Part shown: positions 28,345 to 37,090 of the stretch, piece after piece
Layout: each line of letters starts with the position of its first letter
Numbering within the stretch: position 1 is the first letter of the stretch
Assembly: GCF_902729425.1 (NCBI RefSeq)
Contig: NZ_CACVCH010000125.1
Location: forward strand, 1-64,000
Length of the DNA: 64,000 nt
Direction of reading: 5' to 3'
DNA from: Magnetospirillum sp. SS-4
Lineage (GTDB): Bacteria; Pseudomonadota; Alphaproteobacteria; Rhodospirillales; Magnetospirillaceae
Notes under the pieces: generated by a model
The model's input: only the letters and a program-made list of their open reading frames with translations
Told to the model about the DNA's origin: nothing
Databases searched by the model: none
Program-made: the position numbers and the translations under genes

Positions 28345-31137
28345 TCAGCTCTCCTGTGCTCCAACGGTCTTGCGGAGGACCGTGACGTTGCGCCGATCCT
28401 CGTGGCGATACTCGGTCCGGTCCATGAACTCCTTGACCAGGAAGACGCCCAGCCCGCCGATGGGACGGTCGTCCACCTCAAGGTCCAGGTCTGGCTCCGG
28501 CGCCTGGGTGAAGGGATCGTACTCGTTGGCATCATCGATGATCTCGGTGACGAATTCACGGCCGTCGTAGCTGAAATTCACCACGATGTCATGGGGGTCT
28601 TCGTCATCGTATCCGTAGGAGATAATATTGGTGATCAACTCGTCCAGGCAAACGTTGAGGTTGAAGGCGAGTTTCTCGGGCAGGGCGTGCTTTTCGACGA
28701 AGGCGTCGACCAGTCCGGCGAGACGTTCCAACTCGCTCACGTCGTTGGCGATGGTGACGCCGAGGCGGTCGGGCTCCATCGCCGCAGCCGACGGGGACGG
28801 GGGAAGCGGTTGGGCTGGGGGCGTCATCATCCTGACCGGCGGCGTCGATGCAATGGACGAAACCACCACCGGAGCCGGCCTGGGGCGGATCACGCCCTTC
28901 AGCGACGGCGAGGCGGCGGCGATGGCGGGGGGGGCGTCGTTTGCCGCCTCCCCGTCGGCGGCGGCGCCCTTGAAGCCGGTGAGCATCAGGCGCCGCTGGG
29001 GCTGTTCGGTTCCGGCCCCATCCGGGGACGGCCGGTCGAAGCGCAGGGTCAGCATGGTGATGTCGTCGAATTGCGGCGCGGTGCCGACGAACGCCTCGAC
29101 CGAGCGCAGGACATGGCCGATCACCGCCTCGGGATGGTTGTCGGCCACCTGCCCCAGTTCCCCGATCAGCCGGGGTTCGTCGTACAGGGCATCCTCGGGG
29201 TCCTGGGCCTCGGTGACCCCGTCGGTGTAGAGGTGCACCACCTCGCCGGGAGCCAGGATGAAGCGGCCGGTTTCGTAGTCCAGATCCTCCATGACGCCGA
29301 GCGCCACGCCGGAAACGTCCCGGATCGCCTCGATCCGGCCGTCGCCGCGCAGGATCAGCGCCGGTGGATGGCCGGCGTTGCAGAAGGCGACCTCGCCGTT
29401 CCTGGTGTCCAGCACCCCGTAGAAGCAGGTGGCGAACAGGGTCTGGGGATTGTCGCGCGACAGCATGGTGTTGACGAAGGCCAGGCATTCGCCCGGAGTG
29501 GCCGACAGCGGCGCCACCGCCTTGACCAGGGACCGGGTGATGGCGATGAACATGGCCGCCGGCACGCCCTTGCCCGAGGCGTCGCCGATCACGAAGCCGA
29601 GATGGTGGTGGTCGATCAGGAAGAAGTCGTAGAAATCCCCCCCCACCTCCTTGGCCGGCACCATGGAGGCGTGAATCTGGAATTCCTGCCGGTCGGGGAA
29701 CGGCGGGAACACCTGCGGCAGCGAACTCAGCTGGAGTTCGCGGGCGAAGTCCAGTTCCTGGCGCAGCATCGCCAGCTGGTCGCGGGTCCGCAGGGCCTCG
29801 CGCAGAATCTCGATGTCGCGGGTCCGCTCGGCGATCAGGGTTTCCAGCCGCTCGTGCTGCTCGCGGATGCGCGACGACATGGTCTGGAACGCCACCGCCA
29901 GCACGTCCAGTTCGCCCTTCGAGGACGGCCCCTCGCCACCGGCCTCGGTGGCCCGGCTGGACAGTGCCTCGATCTGCTTCAGATCGTCCAGCACCGCCTC
30001 GCGGGCGTCTTGCTCCAGCATCTCGGACAGTTTCAGCATCTGGAGGCGGATGAACAGTTCCTGGCGGCGGCGCTGGCGTTCGCGCCGCTCCTCCAGCAGG
30101 TCCAGCTTGATGGCGTTCTCGCGGAACACGCCGACGGTGCTGGCGATGCGGCCGATCTCGTCGTTGTCGTTCTTCACCTCCAGCATCACCGAGGTGTCGC
30201 CCCGCGACAGGGCGTTCAGCACGGTGATGGCCTGATCCAGCGGATCGAACGAACGGCGCAGGTAAAGCGAGAACACCCCCAGAACCAGAACCAGGAAGCC
30301 GGCGACGGCGCCGATGGCGACGACGCGAATCCGGTGCTGGCGCGCCTGGGTGTCGGTGGAATCGCGGACGCTGACCAGGGAGCCGATCACCCGGCCCTGG
30401 CCGTCGCCCAGGGGGAACACCACCACCGAGTAGAAACGGTCGCCGTCGGGCCAGGTTTCCAGGCGGCTCTTGCGGGTGCCGAGGCGGGAATCGAACACCG
30501 TCCACAGCCGGTCGTCGGTGCCGTCGCTCATGTGGCCGCCGCGGTCGAGCAGGAACACGTCCGAGCCGGTGGCCGCCTTGAATTCCTCGATGGGCGGACG
30601 CAGGTCGGACATGATGGTGGCGACGCCGGCGACGGCGCCGTCCTCCAGGATCAGCGGCAAGGTGATGACGGCGATGAAGCGCTTGTCGCTGTTTTGCATG
30701 ATGCCGGCGCGGGCCTTGCGGCTTTCGGCGATAAGCCGCACCGTCGCGGTGTCGGCCAGGGGATTGTCCAGCAGCGATCCCCTGGAGGTGTAGAGAAGTT
30801 CGCCGTCCAGCCCGACGATCTCGAAACGGCTGACCGCCGGCCGGCGGCGGATGGCCTCGGCGGTGGGGGCGACGGTCTCGCGCACCTGGGTCGGGTTCTT
30901 GCGGGCCACCGCGATGATCATCTCGCGGTTGGACTGAAGCAGCGGCACGGCGGCTTCCAGGCGCTGGACGGTGTTTTCCACCAGCTTGTCCCAGAAGATC
31001 TGCTGGCCGTTGAGGGTGGCGCTGGCATAGCGCTCGTCCGCCAGTTCCTCGCTCTTCAGGCCGGCGAAGGTCAGGCCGACCACCAGCAGCGAATAGGTGA
31101 GCGTGACGATCAGGGTTACGCGCGTGCGAAGAAGCAT
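28345..31137 (-). CDS. Membrane sensor-HAMP-SpoIIE phosphatase with C-terminal RsbW-like kinase domain
   Basis: A 930-residue one-protein switch. TM1 is at about 7-27, a periplasmic dCache-like sensor at about 30-270, TM2 at about 273-295, HAMP at 296-350, a coiled coil at 350-470, and a PP2C/SpoIIE phosphatase at about 480-700 (KEVGGDFYDFF, IGDASGKGVPAAMF, DDITMLTLRF metal-binding aspartates). A Pro/Ala-rich linker leads to an HATPase_c domain at about 790-925 (N box CLDELITNIISYGY, G box GGLGVFLVKEF). Phosphatase and Ser/Thr kinase acting on the same STAS protein would be combined; HsbR of Pseudomonas is a soluble precedent. It lies five bases before the STAS gene. Confidence 0.9.
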   Translation of the reverse strand: MLLRTRVTLIVTLTYSLLVVGLTFAGLKSEELADERYASATLNGQQIFWDKLVENTVQRLEAAVPLLQSNREMIIAVARKNPTQVRETVAPTAEAIRRRPAVSRFEIVGLDGELLYTSRGSLLDNPLADTATVRLIAESRKARAGIMQNSDKRFIAVITLPLILEDGAVAGVATIMSDLRPPIEEFKAATGSDVFLLDRGGHMSDGTDDRLWTVFDSRLGTRKSRLETWPDGDRFYSVVVFPLGDGQGRVIGSLVSVRDSTDTQARQHRIRVVAIGAVAGFLVLVLGVFSLYLRRSFDPLDQAITVLNALSRGDTSVMLEVKNDNDEIGRIASTVGVFRENAIKLDLLEERRERQRRRQELFIRLQMLKLSEMLEQDAREAVLDDLKQIEALSSRATEAGGEGPSSKGELDVLAVAFQTMSSRIREQHERLETLIAERTRDIEILREALRTRDQLAMLRQELDFARELQLSSLPQVFPPFPDRQEFQIHASMVPAKEVGGDFYDFFLIDHHHLGFVIGDASGKGVPAAMFIAITRSLVKAVAPLSATPGECLAFVNTMLSRDNPQTLFATCFYGVLDTRNGEVAFCNAGHPPALILRGDGRIEAIRDVSGVALGVMEDLDYETGRFILAPGEVVHLYTDGVTEAQDPEDALYDEPRLIGELGQVADNHPEAVIGHVLRSVEAFVGTAPQFDDITMLTLRFDRPSPDGAGTEQPQRRLMLTGFKGAAADGEAANDAPPAIAAASPSLKGVIRPRPAPVVVSSIASTPPVRMMTPPAQPLPPSPSAAAMEPDRLGVTIANDVSELERLAGLVDAFVEKHALPEKLAFNLNVCLDELITNIISYGYDDEDPHDIVVNFSYDGREFVTEIIDDANEYDPFTQAPEPDLDLEVDDRPIGGLGVFLVKEFMDRTEYRHEDRRNVTVLRKTVGAQES

Positions 31138-31171
31138 CGTCCCCCCTTGGCCGTGGCCGTCTCGCGCCCGC

Positions 31172-32194
31172 TCATTTCACGCCGCCCTCCGCCGGATCGA
31201 AGACCTCGGCCAGGCCCAGCAGCTTCATGGGAGGATAGATGCCCAGCCGGCGGACCACCGGCATGTTGATGATGATCGACAGCCGCCTGGGGGCGTCGAT
31301 GGCGATGTCGGCCGGCCTGACCTTGTGGACCAGGATCTGCTCGGCCTTGTAGGCGGTGAGCTGGCCGACCGTGTAGTAGCGGTAGACGCCCCCGAACATG
31401 GCCTTGGAGGTGAGGACGGCGTTCTCGCCCACCGCGAAGCTGGGAATGCCCAGTTCCAGCGCCGCGCCGGTCAGGAGATCGCGGTTGACGTTGAGAAAGG
31501 TGTCCGGCGGAATGTAAAGGAAGTCGATGCCGGCTGTCTTCAGTTCGGCCACCTTGCCGGCGATGCTGGCCGGGTTGGGCTTGCCGTCCACCAGGTCGAC
31601 CGCGCGGGTCTCCAGGGTGAAGCCCGATTTCTCGCCGATGGCGCCCATCTCCTCGATGGCCACCAGGGCGTTGCGCTCCAGCGGAATGTAGACCACGCCA
31701 AGCCGGGACAGCGGCCGGTACGACTGGATCAGGTTGGCCTGGGTCTCGGGCGGAACCAGATAGGTGGTGCCGGTGATGTTGCGCCCCGACGACGACAGCG
31801 ACGGCACCACGCCCCCCAACGGCTGCGACACGATGGCGAACACCGCCGGAATGTCGGTGATGTGGCGTGCCGGGTCGACGGCGTCGTGGCGGCCCAGCAT
31901 CTCCTCGGTGACGGTGGTGCCCCAGGTGAAGACCAGATCGACGTTCAGGCGCCGGGCCTCGGCGACGAAGTCCTTCAGCTTGGCCTTGTCCTGGCCAGCG
32001 TCGCGCACGATCAGCTCGACCGGGATGTCCTGGTTGGCGAAATAGTCCTTGAAGCCCTGGGCCGCCTCCTCCCAGCCGCGCCACAGCGCCATGTAGATGC
32101 GGAACGGCTTGGCCGGCGGGTCGGCGGCCACGGCGGCCGGCGAGCCGCCGGCCAGCATCAGCAGGGCGAGGACAAGTCCGGCCAGCCGCCTCAT
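31172..32194 (-). CDS. Periplasmic ABC-type substrate-binding protein without transporter partners
   Basis: A 340-residue binding protein of the TrpX/PF04392 (DUF534) family, with a clear signal peptide (MRRLAGLVLALLMLAGGSPAAVAA). Motifs of the two-lobe fold are visible: TWGTTVTEEML, FAIVSQPLGG, LGVVYIPLERNA, DFLYIPPDTFLN and FAVGENAVL. Related proteins bind aromatic amino acids or similar small molecules. The ATG overlaps the HAMP-MFS stop (ATGA). No ABC permease or ATPase lies in the operon, so it may instead present ligand to the sensor proteins. The ligand is not predictable. Confidence 0.85.
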   Translation of the reverse strand: MRRLAGLVLALLMLAGGSPAAVAADPPAKPFRIYMALWRGWEEAAQGFKDYFANQDIPVELIVRDAGQDKAKLKDFVAEARRLNVDLVFTWGTTVTEEMLGRHDAVDPARHITDIPAVFAIVSQPLGGVVPSLSSSGRNITGTTYLVPPETQANLIQSYRPLSRLGVVYIPLERNALVAIEEMGAIGEKSGFTLETRAVDLVDGKPNPASIAGKVAELKTAGIDFLYIPPDTFLNVNRDLLTGAALELGIPSFAVGENAVLTSKAMFGGVYRYYTVGQLTAYKAEQILVHKVRPADIAIDAPRRLSIIINMPVVRRLGIYPPMKLLGLAEVFDPAEGGVK

Positions 32195-34281
32195 TCCGCC
32201 AGCTCCGTCTCGATATGGGGACCGGAGCCGTAGGCGAAGGACAGCAGCGCGAACACCACGCTCATGCCCAGCACCAGCCAGCCCAGCGCCACGATGGCGC
32301 CCTCCTGGCCATGAAGCGGAATCAGGGCGGCGGCCAGCAGGGGGCCGGCGACGCTGCCGACGCGCTCGGCCAGGCGCAGGAAGGCCAGCACGTTGGTCTG
32401 GCCCATGTTGCGGCACTCGATCCAGCAGACGTCGGGAATCATCGCCAGTTGCGGCGACGCCGACAGGCCGTGCGACAGCCCCAGCAACACGATGGCCAGG
32501 GCGATCATCTCCAGGCCGGGCGCCAGCATGGGCAGCAGCATGCCGGCGCCGCCGATCACGCCGCCGACCGCCACCAGCCCGGCCTTCCAGCCGGTGCGGT
32601 CCGCCAGCCGCGCCGCCAGCGGCGACAGCAGCACCACCGCCACCGGGTAGAGCATCATCATCCGGGCCACGTCGCCGAGGGCGATGCCCCGGTCCTGGGT
32701 CAGGGCGAGGGGAACCAGGAAGAACAGGAAGCCGGTCAGGGCGATCTTGCTGGGAATGGCGGCGAACAGCACCAGGGCGCTGAAACGCCAGTTGCGCAGC
32801 AGGCCCAGCAGTTCCCGCTTCCTGGGGGCCCGGTCGCGGCCCTGGGGCTGGGCGGCGGCCACCAGACGGTAGATCAGCATGCCGGCGACCAGGGCCAGGA
32901 GGGCGGCGATGACGAAGGTGGTGCGATAGCCGACCCTCTCGGCCAGCACGCCGCCGATGCCGGTGCCGCAGACGCTGGCGGTGAGCACCGCCCCCACATA
33001 GACCCCCAGTCCCTGGGTGCGGTTCTGCTGCTGCGACGCCTGCGAAATGTAGCCCTGGCAGGCCATAGTGATGACGGCGTAGCCGGTCGCCGTCACCGCC
33101 CGCCACAAGATGAAGTCGTAGACGTTGTGGGCCAGGGCGGTCATCAGGAAGCCGATCACCGCCGGAATCAGGCCGGCCAGGAACACCCTGCGGCTGCCCA
33201 GCCGGGCGGTGGCCAGGGCGGCCGAGGGCGAGGCCAGGGCGATCACCAGCATGAACACCGCGATCGGGATGGCGATGACCATCTCCCGCGACAGCCCCTC
33301 GATGGGGGCGTAGAGACTGCTGATGTAAAGCGGCATGAACGAGCGCGAGATTTCCTCGGCGAACACGAACAGGAACAGCGGCAGGCGGATGTCGGTGGCC
33401 TGACGCTCGGTGACCACCTCGGGCTGGCCGGTCCGCGAGAAGCGGAACAGGAAGCGGACGCGGGAATCGATGTCGGCCACCCGCTCGACCACCGACTTGT
33501 CGAAATGGGCCGACCTGACCTCGTCGATATAGGCGTCCAGGCGGCGGAACAGGTCGTCGGCCCGACGGATGGCGGCGTTGAAGCGGTGGACGAACCGCCC
33601 GACCTCGTCATCCGAGCCGCCGCCGCAGATGGCGGTGAAGTCACCCCGCCGGACCTTGTCGACCACCTTTCCCACCACCCGCATGGGGCCGGTGACGTTG
33701 GCGGCGACCACGAACAGCAGAATTTCCACCGCCACCAGCAGCGAGACCAGCGTCACCACCCCGATGTCCACGGTGATTTCCAGCAGGCGGTCGCGGACGT
33801 AATCGTGGTCGATGCCGACGTGAAGGTGGCCGACGTCCGAGCCCTTCACCGTCAGGGACTGGGTCAGGTTGATGAAGTTGCCGATGATGGATTTCGGATG
33901 CTCGGCGCCGGCGGCGCCGAAATCGGCGACGCTGAAATAGGGCTCCAGCGCCTCGCGGCCGGCGCCGCTGAGAAACAGGATGGCGCCGGACGGGTCGGTG
34001 ACCGCCAGATAGCGGATTTCCGGATTGGCGGCCAGCACCGGGGCGAAGAAGTCCTCCATTCCCTGCAAGCTGGCGATGGGAATGCCGAAGCCGACGGCGC
34101 GTTCGATGCTGGCGGCGAGATCGTGGCCGACGGTGACCGCCTTCTTATCCATTTCCGGCACCAGGCCGCGGGCGAATTCGTCCATGGCGCCGAAAGACAG
34201 CAGCCCCACCGGCGGCACCAGCACCAGGAAGGCCAGCAGCAGCAGCCGGACGAACAGCGGGCGGGTGCGGTCGAGGGTCAT
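32191..34281 (-). CDS. Periplasmic sensor-HAMP-MFS transporter fusion
   Basis: A 696-residue fusion. The N-terminal 255 residues look like a bacterial sensor: TM1 at about 10-30, a periplasmic domain at about 31-175 (EIRYLAVTDPSGAILFLSG), TM2 at about 178-200 and a HAMP domain (GPMRVVGKVVDKVRRGDFTA...DEVGRFVHRFNAAI). After a short coiled segment, residues about 290-690 form a 12-TM major facilitator protein (SAALATARLGSRRVFLAGL between helices, GLGVYVGAVLTASVCGTGIGG). There is no kinase or methyl-accepting output. The MFS part may be a sensor-gated transporter or a receptor. It overlaps both neighbours by four bases, so a sequencing artefact is unlikely. Confidence 0.85.
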   Translation of the reverse strand: MTLDRTRPLFVRLLLLAFLVLVPPVGLLSFGAMDEFARGLVPEMDKKAVTVGHDLAASIERAVGFGIPIASLQGMEDFFAPVLAANPEIRYLAVTDPSGAILFLSGAGREALEPYFSVADFGAAGAEHPKSIIGNFINLTQSLTVKGSDVGHLHVGIDHDYVRDRLLEITVDIGVVTLVSLLVAVEILLFVVAANVTGPMRVVGKVVDKVRRGDFTAICGGGSDDEVGRFVHRFNAAIRRADDLFRRLDAYIDEVRSAHFDKSVVERVADIDSRVRFLFRFSRTGQPEVVTERQATDIRLPLFLFVFAEEISRSFMPLYISSLYAPIEGLSREMVIAIPIAVFMLVIALASPSAALATARLGSRRVFLAGLIPAVIGFLMTALAHNVYDFILWRAVTATGYAVITMACQGYISQASQQQNRTQGLGVYVGAVLTASVCGTGIGGVLAERVGYRTTFVIAALLALVAGMLIYRLVAAAQPQGRDRAPRKRELLGLLRNWRFSALVLFAAIPSKIALTGFLFFLVPLALTQDRGIALGDVARMMMLYPVAVVLLSPLAARLADRTGWKAGLVAVGGVIGGAGMLLPMLAPGLEMIALAIVLLGLSHGLSASPQLAMIPDVCWIECRNMGQTNVLAFLRLAERVGSVAGPLLAAALIPLHGQEGAIVALGWLVLGMSVVFALLSFAYGSGPHIETELAE

Positions 34282-35120
34282 GCCAGCCGGTCCAGTCGCC
34301 CGACCTCATCGGTGGCGTCGCGGATGTGGTCGATGGCCTCGCGGGTCTTGTCGACGAATTCGGCGAAATGCTCCTCGAACTCGCCGCCTCCCGCCTCGGG
34401 AACCGCGTGCCCGCCCACCGACAGCACCTCGGTCAGGGCGTGTTCCATGCCGGCCAGCTTGCGTCCGACCCGGCCGAACAGCAGGTAAAGCCCGGCCAGG
34501 GCCACCACGGCGAAGATGGCCAGGTACACGCCAACCGCCTTGGCCAGTTCCAGCAGCAGGCCGCCCACCCCCTGTTCGACGTAGACGGCGGAATAGCGCA
34601 GCACCACACCGCCCTCGACCTTGCCCAGGGCGTTGACCAGCGGCAGGCCGACGATCAGGGTATCCTCGTCCGCGAGGCCGAAGGCCTGCGACGGGTTGCC
34701 GCGCGCCGCCTCGACCAGGGCGTCAGACACCTTGCCGCCGATGGCGCCGCGGTCGGTGTCGAACAGCACCTCGCCCCGGTGGTCGTAGACCTCGACGGCC
34801 AGGACCTGGGCGTCGCGCTGCTTCTCGTGTTCCAGGATATCCTGGACCTGCCGCAACTGGCGCAGCGACAGCCCCAGGTTCAGGCTGTCCTCCACCCGCT
34901 TCTTGATGGTGAAGACCATGAAGCTGTAGCGCGACTGTACCTGGGAGGAGTAAACGCTCTCGAACTTGAAGTAGGCGAAGAACCCCGCCACCAGCAAGGT
35001 GAACAGCAAGATGGAGATCAGCGCCAGCGACACCTTGCGGGCCAGCGACCAGCGGACCGGCCGGGGCGGCGGCAGGCCGCCGGACATGGCGGCGAGGCTG
35101 GTCTGGCCGATCTTCTCCAA
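34278..35120 (-). CDS. Two-TM periplasmic sensor protein without output domain
   Basis: A 280-residue membrane protein. It has TM1 at about 29-50, a periplasmic Cache-like region with a coiled start (KKRVEDSLNLGLSLRQLRQVQD, then VYDHRGEVLFDTDRG), TM2 at about 193-215 and a short cytoplasmic acidic helical tail. It has no kinase, HAMP or cyclase domain, so it probably works through its operon partners. The predicted start is TTG at 35120 with GAGG upstream; the ATG eleven codons later is an alternative. It is the first gene of the five-gene unit and overlaps the HAMP-MFS gene by four bases. Confidence 0.75.
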   Translation of the reverse strand: MEKIGQTSLAAMSGGLPPPRPVRWSLARKVSLALISILLFTLLVAGFFAYFKFESVYSSQVQSRYSFMVFTIKKRVEDSLNLGLSLRQLRQVQDILEHEKQRDAQVLAVEVYDHRGEVLFDTDRGAIGGKVSDALVEAARGNPSQAFGLADEDTLIVGLPLVNALGKVEGGVVLRYSAVYVEQGVGGLLLELAKAVGVYLAIFAVVALAGLYLLFGRVGRKLAGMEHALTEVLSVGGHAVPEAGGGEFEEHFAEFVDKTREAIDHIRDATDEVGRLDRLA

Positions 35121-35166
35121 GCCGCTCGGTCCTCGATCTGGGGTGATTCAAGCTAGCAACTGGAAG

Positions 35167-35194
35167 GTTATAGGATATTCCATGATAATGTCCA
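35167..35194 (-). promoter_or_regulatory. Predicted promoter of the five-gene sensor operon
   Basis: The minus strand reads TGGACA, 16 bases, TATAAC: five of six matches in each box. The start would be near 35160, about 40 bases before the TTG start of the sensor gene. It lies in the divergent region shared with murI. Confidence 0.6.
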
Positions 35195-35256
35195 AGACTC
35201 CACGGGTCCGATAGACGACAATCCGCCGTCGACTTTCCCGATCTTCAATCCCGCGC

Positions 35257-36132
35257 ATGTCCAGCCACGGAATTCCCATGTCCCCGGCCTCGTCACCCAC
35301 GGTCTTTGCCTTACCGGATGCTGCGTCCGATACCTATCCTATCGGAATATTCGATTCCGGTGTGGGGGGGCTGACGGTGGCGGCGGCCATCCGCCGAGAC
35401 ATGCCGGCCGAGACCCTGCTTTACCTTGCCGACATCGCCCGCCAGCCCTATGGCACCAAATCGGCGCGGACGGTGATCCGCTATGCCGTCCAGGCCGCCG
35501 AGTTCCTGGTGGGGCGGGGCATCAAGGCGCTGGTGGTGGCCTGCAACACCGCCTCGGCGGTGGCGCTGGACGCCATCCAGGCCCGCTTTCCCGGCCTGAC
35601 GGTGATCGGCGTGGTCGAGGCGGGCGCCGCCGGCGCCGTCGCCGCCTCGGCGTCCGGGCGCATCGTCGTCGCCGCCACCGAGGGCACCTGCCGTTCCGGC
35701 GCCTACGAGCGCGCCATCCTGCGCCGCCGCCCCGACGCCCATGTCACCGCCATCGCCTGCCCGCTGTTCGTGGGATTGGCCGAGGAAGGCCTGACCGATG
35801 GCGACATCGTCGAGAGCGTGGCGCGGCATTACCTGTCGTCCCGGTTCGTCGCCGACGAGGGAAACGATTGCCTGGTGCTGGGCTGCACCCATTTCCCGCT
35901 GCTGACCGGGGGCATCGGCCGGGTGACCGGGCCGGGAGTGCGACTGGTGGATTGCGCCGGAATGACCTCGGCCCTGCTGGCCGAAGCCCTGGCCGACCGC
36001 CGCGCCCCTTCCGGCGGCGGGGGCGGCCTGTCGCTGCTGGTCACCGCCGACCCCGAACGCTTCACCCGCATCGCCGCCCGCCTGTTCCCCGACCAGGAAA
36101 GCACGGCGGGCGTCGAACTGGTGGACGTGTGA
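35257..36132 (+). CDS. murI: Glutamate racemase
   Basis: Makes D-glutamate for peptidoglycan. The 291-residue protein has the family motifs IGIFDSGVGGLTVA (aspartate and serine of the substrate site), the two catalytic cysteines in VVACNTASAVAL and LVLGCTHFPLL, and the histidine next to the second one. The start is ambiguous: ATG 35257 and ATG 35278 are both in frame and neither has a strong Shine-Dalgarno sequence. The conserved domain begins about 27 residues in, which favours the later start. It overlaps the following permease gene. Confidence 0.95.
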   Translation: MSSHGIPMSPASSPTVFALPDAASDTYPIGIFDSGVGGLTVAAAIRRDMPAETLLYLADIARQPYGTKSARTVIRYAVQAAEFLVGRGIKALVVACNTASAVALDAIQARFPGLTVIGVVEAGAAGAVAASASGRIVVAATEGTCRSGAYERAILRRRPDAHVTAIACPLFVGLAEEGLTDGDIVESVARHYLSSRFVADEGNDCLVLGCTHFPLLTGGIGRVTGPGVRLVDCAGMTSALLAEALADRRAPSGGGGGLSLLVTADPERFTRIAARLFPDQESTAGVELVDV

Positions 36133-37019
36133 AGCCCCGCTTCAACAGGCATCACCTGCTTTTGGTGCTGCCGGCGCTGTTCTGGGCCGGCAACGCCCTG
36201 GTCGGCCGCGCCACCGTCGGGCAGGTGCCGCCCATCGCCCTGTCGTTCTGGCGCTGGGCGCTGGCGCTGGCGATCATCCTGCCCTTCACCCTGCCGGAGG
36301 TGCTGCGCGCCCTGCCGGTGCTGCGTCCCCGCTGGCGGCTGGTGCTGGGCATGGGGCTGACCAGCGTCGCCGCCTACAACACCTTTCTCTACCTGGCGCT
36401 TCAGACCACCACCGCCATCAACGCCACCCTGGTGGCGGCGGCCATGCCGATGATGATCCTGGCGCTCGGCGTGATCTGGCTGAAGACCCGGATACCGCCG
36501 CGCCAGGGACTGGGCCTCGCCGTCTCCCTGGCCGGGGTGCTGGCGGTGATCGCCCGGGGCGATCCGGCCCGGCTGGCGGGCGTCGGACTCACCGGCGGCG
36601 ACGGCCTGGTGCTGGCGGCGGTGCTGGCCTGGGCGGTCTATTCGGTCCTGCTGAGGCGTCATCCGCTGCCGGTGGGGCCGCTGGCGCTGCTGACCGTGCT
36701 GATCGCGGTGGGAGTCGCCGCCATCCTGCCGCTGTATCTGTGGGAACTGACCACCGGCGCCGCCATCCGGCCGCATTGGAGCTCCTGGGCGGCCATCGCC
36801 TATACCTCGGTGTTTCCGTCGCTGCTGGCCTACTACTTCTGGAATGGGGGCGTCGCCGCCCTGGGGGCCGACGTGGCCGGCCAGTACACCTATCTGACGC
36901 CGCTGTTCACGGCGGCGCTGGCCACCGTCTTGCTGGGCGAGAGCTTCCAGTGGTTCCACGCCGTGGGCGGCGGCCTCATCTTCGCCGGCATCTGGCTGAC
37001 CACGTCACGGCGGGCTTGA
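36129..37019 (+). CDS. EamA/DMT-family permease
   Basis: A 296-residue inner-membrane protein with about ten hydrophobic segments forming two EamA repeats (FWAGNALVGRATVGQVPP at the first helix; AVLAWAVYSVLLRRH at the start of the second repeat). DMT permeases usually export amino acids or other small metabolites. The GTG start at 36129 overlaps the murI stop (GTGA), so expression is coupled to murI. Substrate unknown. Confidence 0.87.
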   Translation: MKPRFNRHHLLLVLPALFWAGNALVGRATVGQVPPIALSFWRWALALAIILPFTLPEVLRALPVLRPRWRLVLGMGLTSVAAYNTFLYLALQTTTAINATLVAAAMPMMILALGVIWLKTRIPPRQGLGLAVSLAGVLAVIARGDPARLAGVGLTGGDGLVLAAVLAWAVYSVLLRRHPLPVGPLALLTVLIAVGVAAILPLYLWELTTGAAIRPHWSSWAAIAYTSVFPSLLAYYFWNGGVAALGADVAGQYTYLTPLFTAALATVLLGESFQWFHAVGGGLIFAGIWLTTSRRA

Positions 37020-37090
37020 TCACCGTCAATTACCCGAGCACTTAACTTGGTTATTGTCGCCTCATCGACATCAAACCAAGGAATACGGCC

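Noticed and set aside
28402-31269. Long plus-strand open frame opposite the SpoIIE phosphatase gene
   Set aside because: No domain or start signal; the minus-strand gene has all catalytic motifs and sits in an operon.
31172-33106. A 644-residue version of the binding protein extending upstream
   Set aside because: The extension is out of frame with the HAMP-MFS gene and Arg/Gly/Pro-rich; the ATG at 32194 starts a perfect signal peptide and overlaps the previous stop.
37046-37078. Short inverted repeat CTTGGTT/AACCAAG before the hemerythrin gene
   Set aside because: Seven base pairs around a long spacer is weak and no promoter elements support it.
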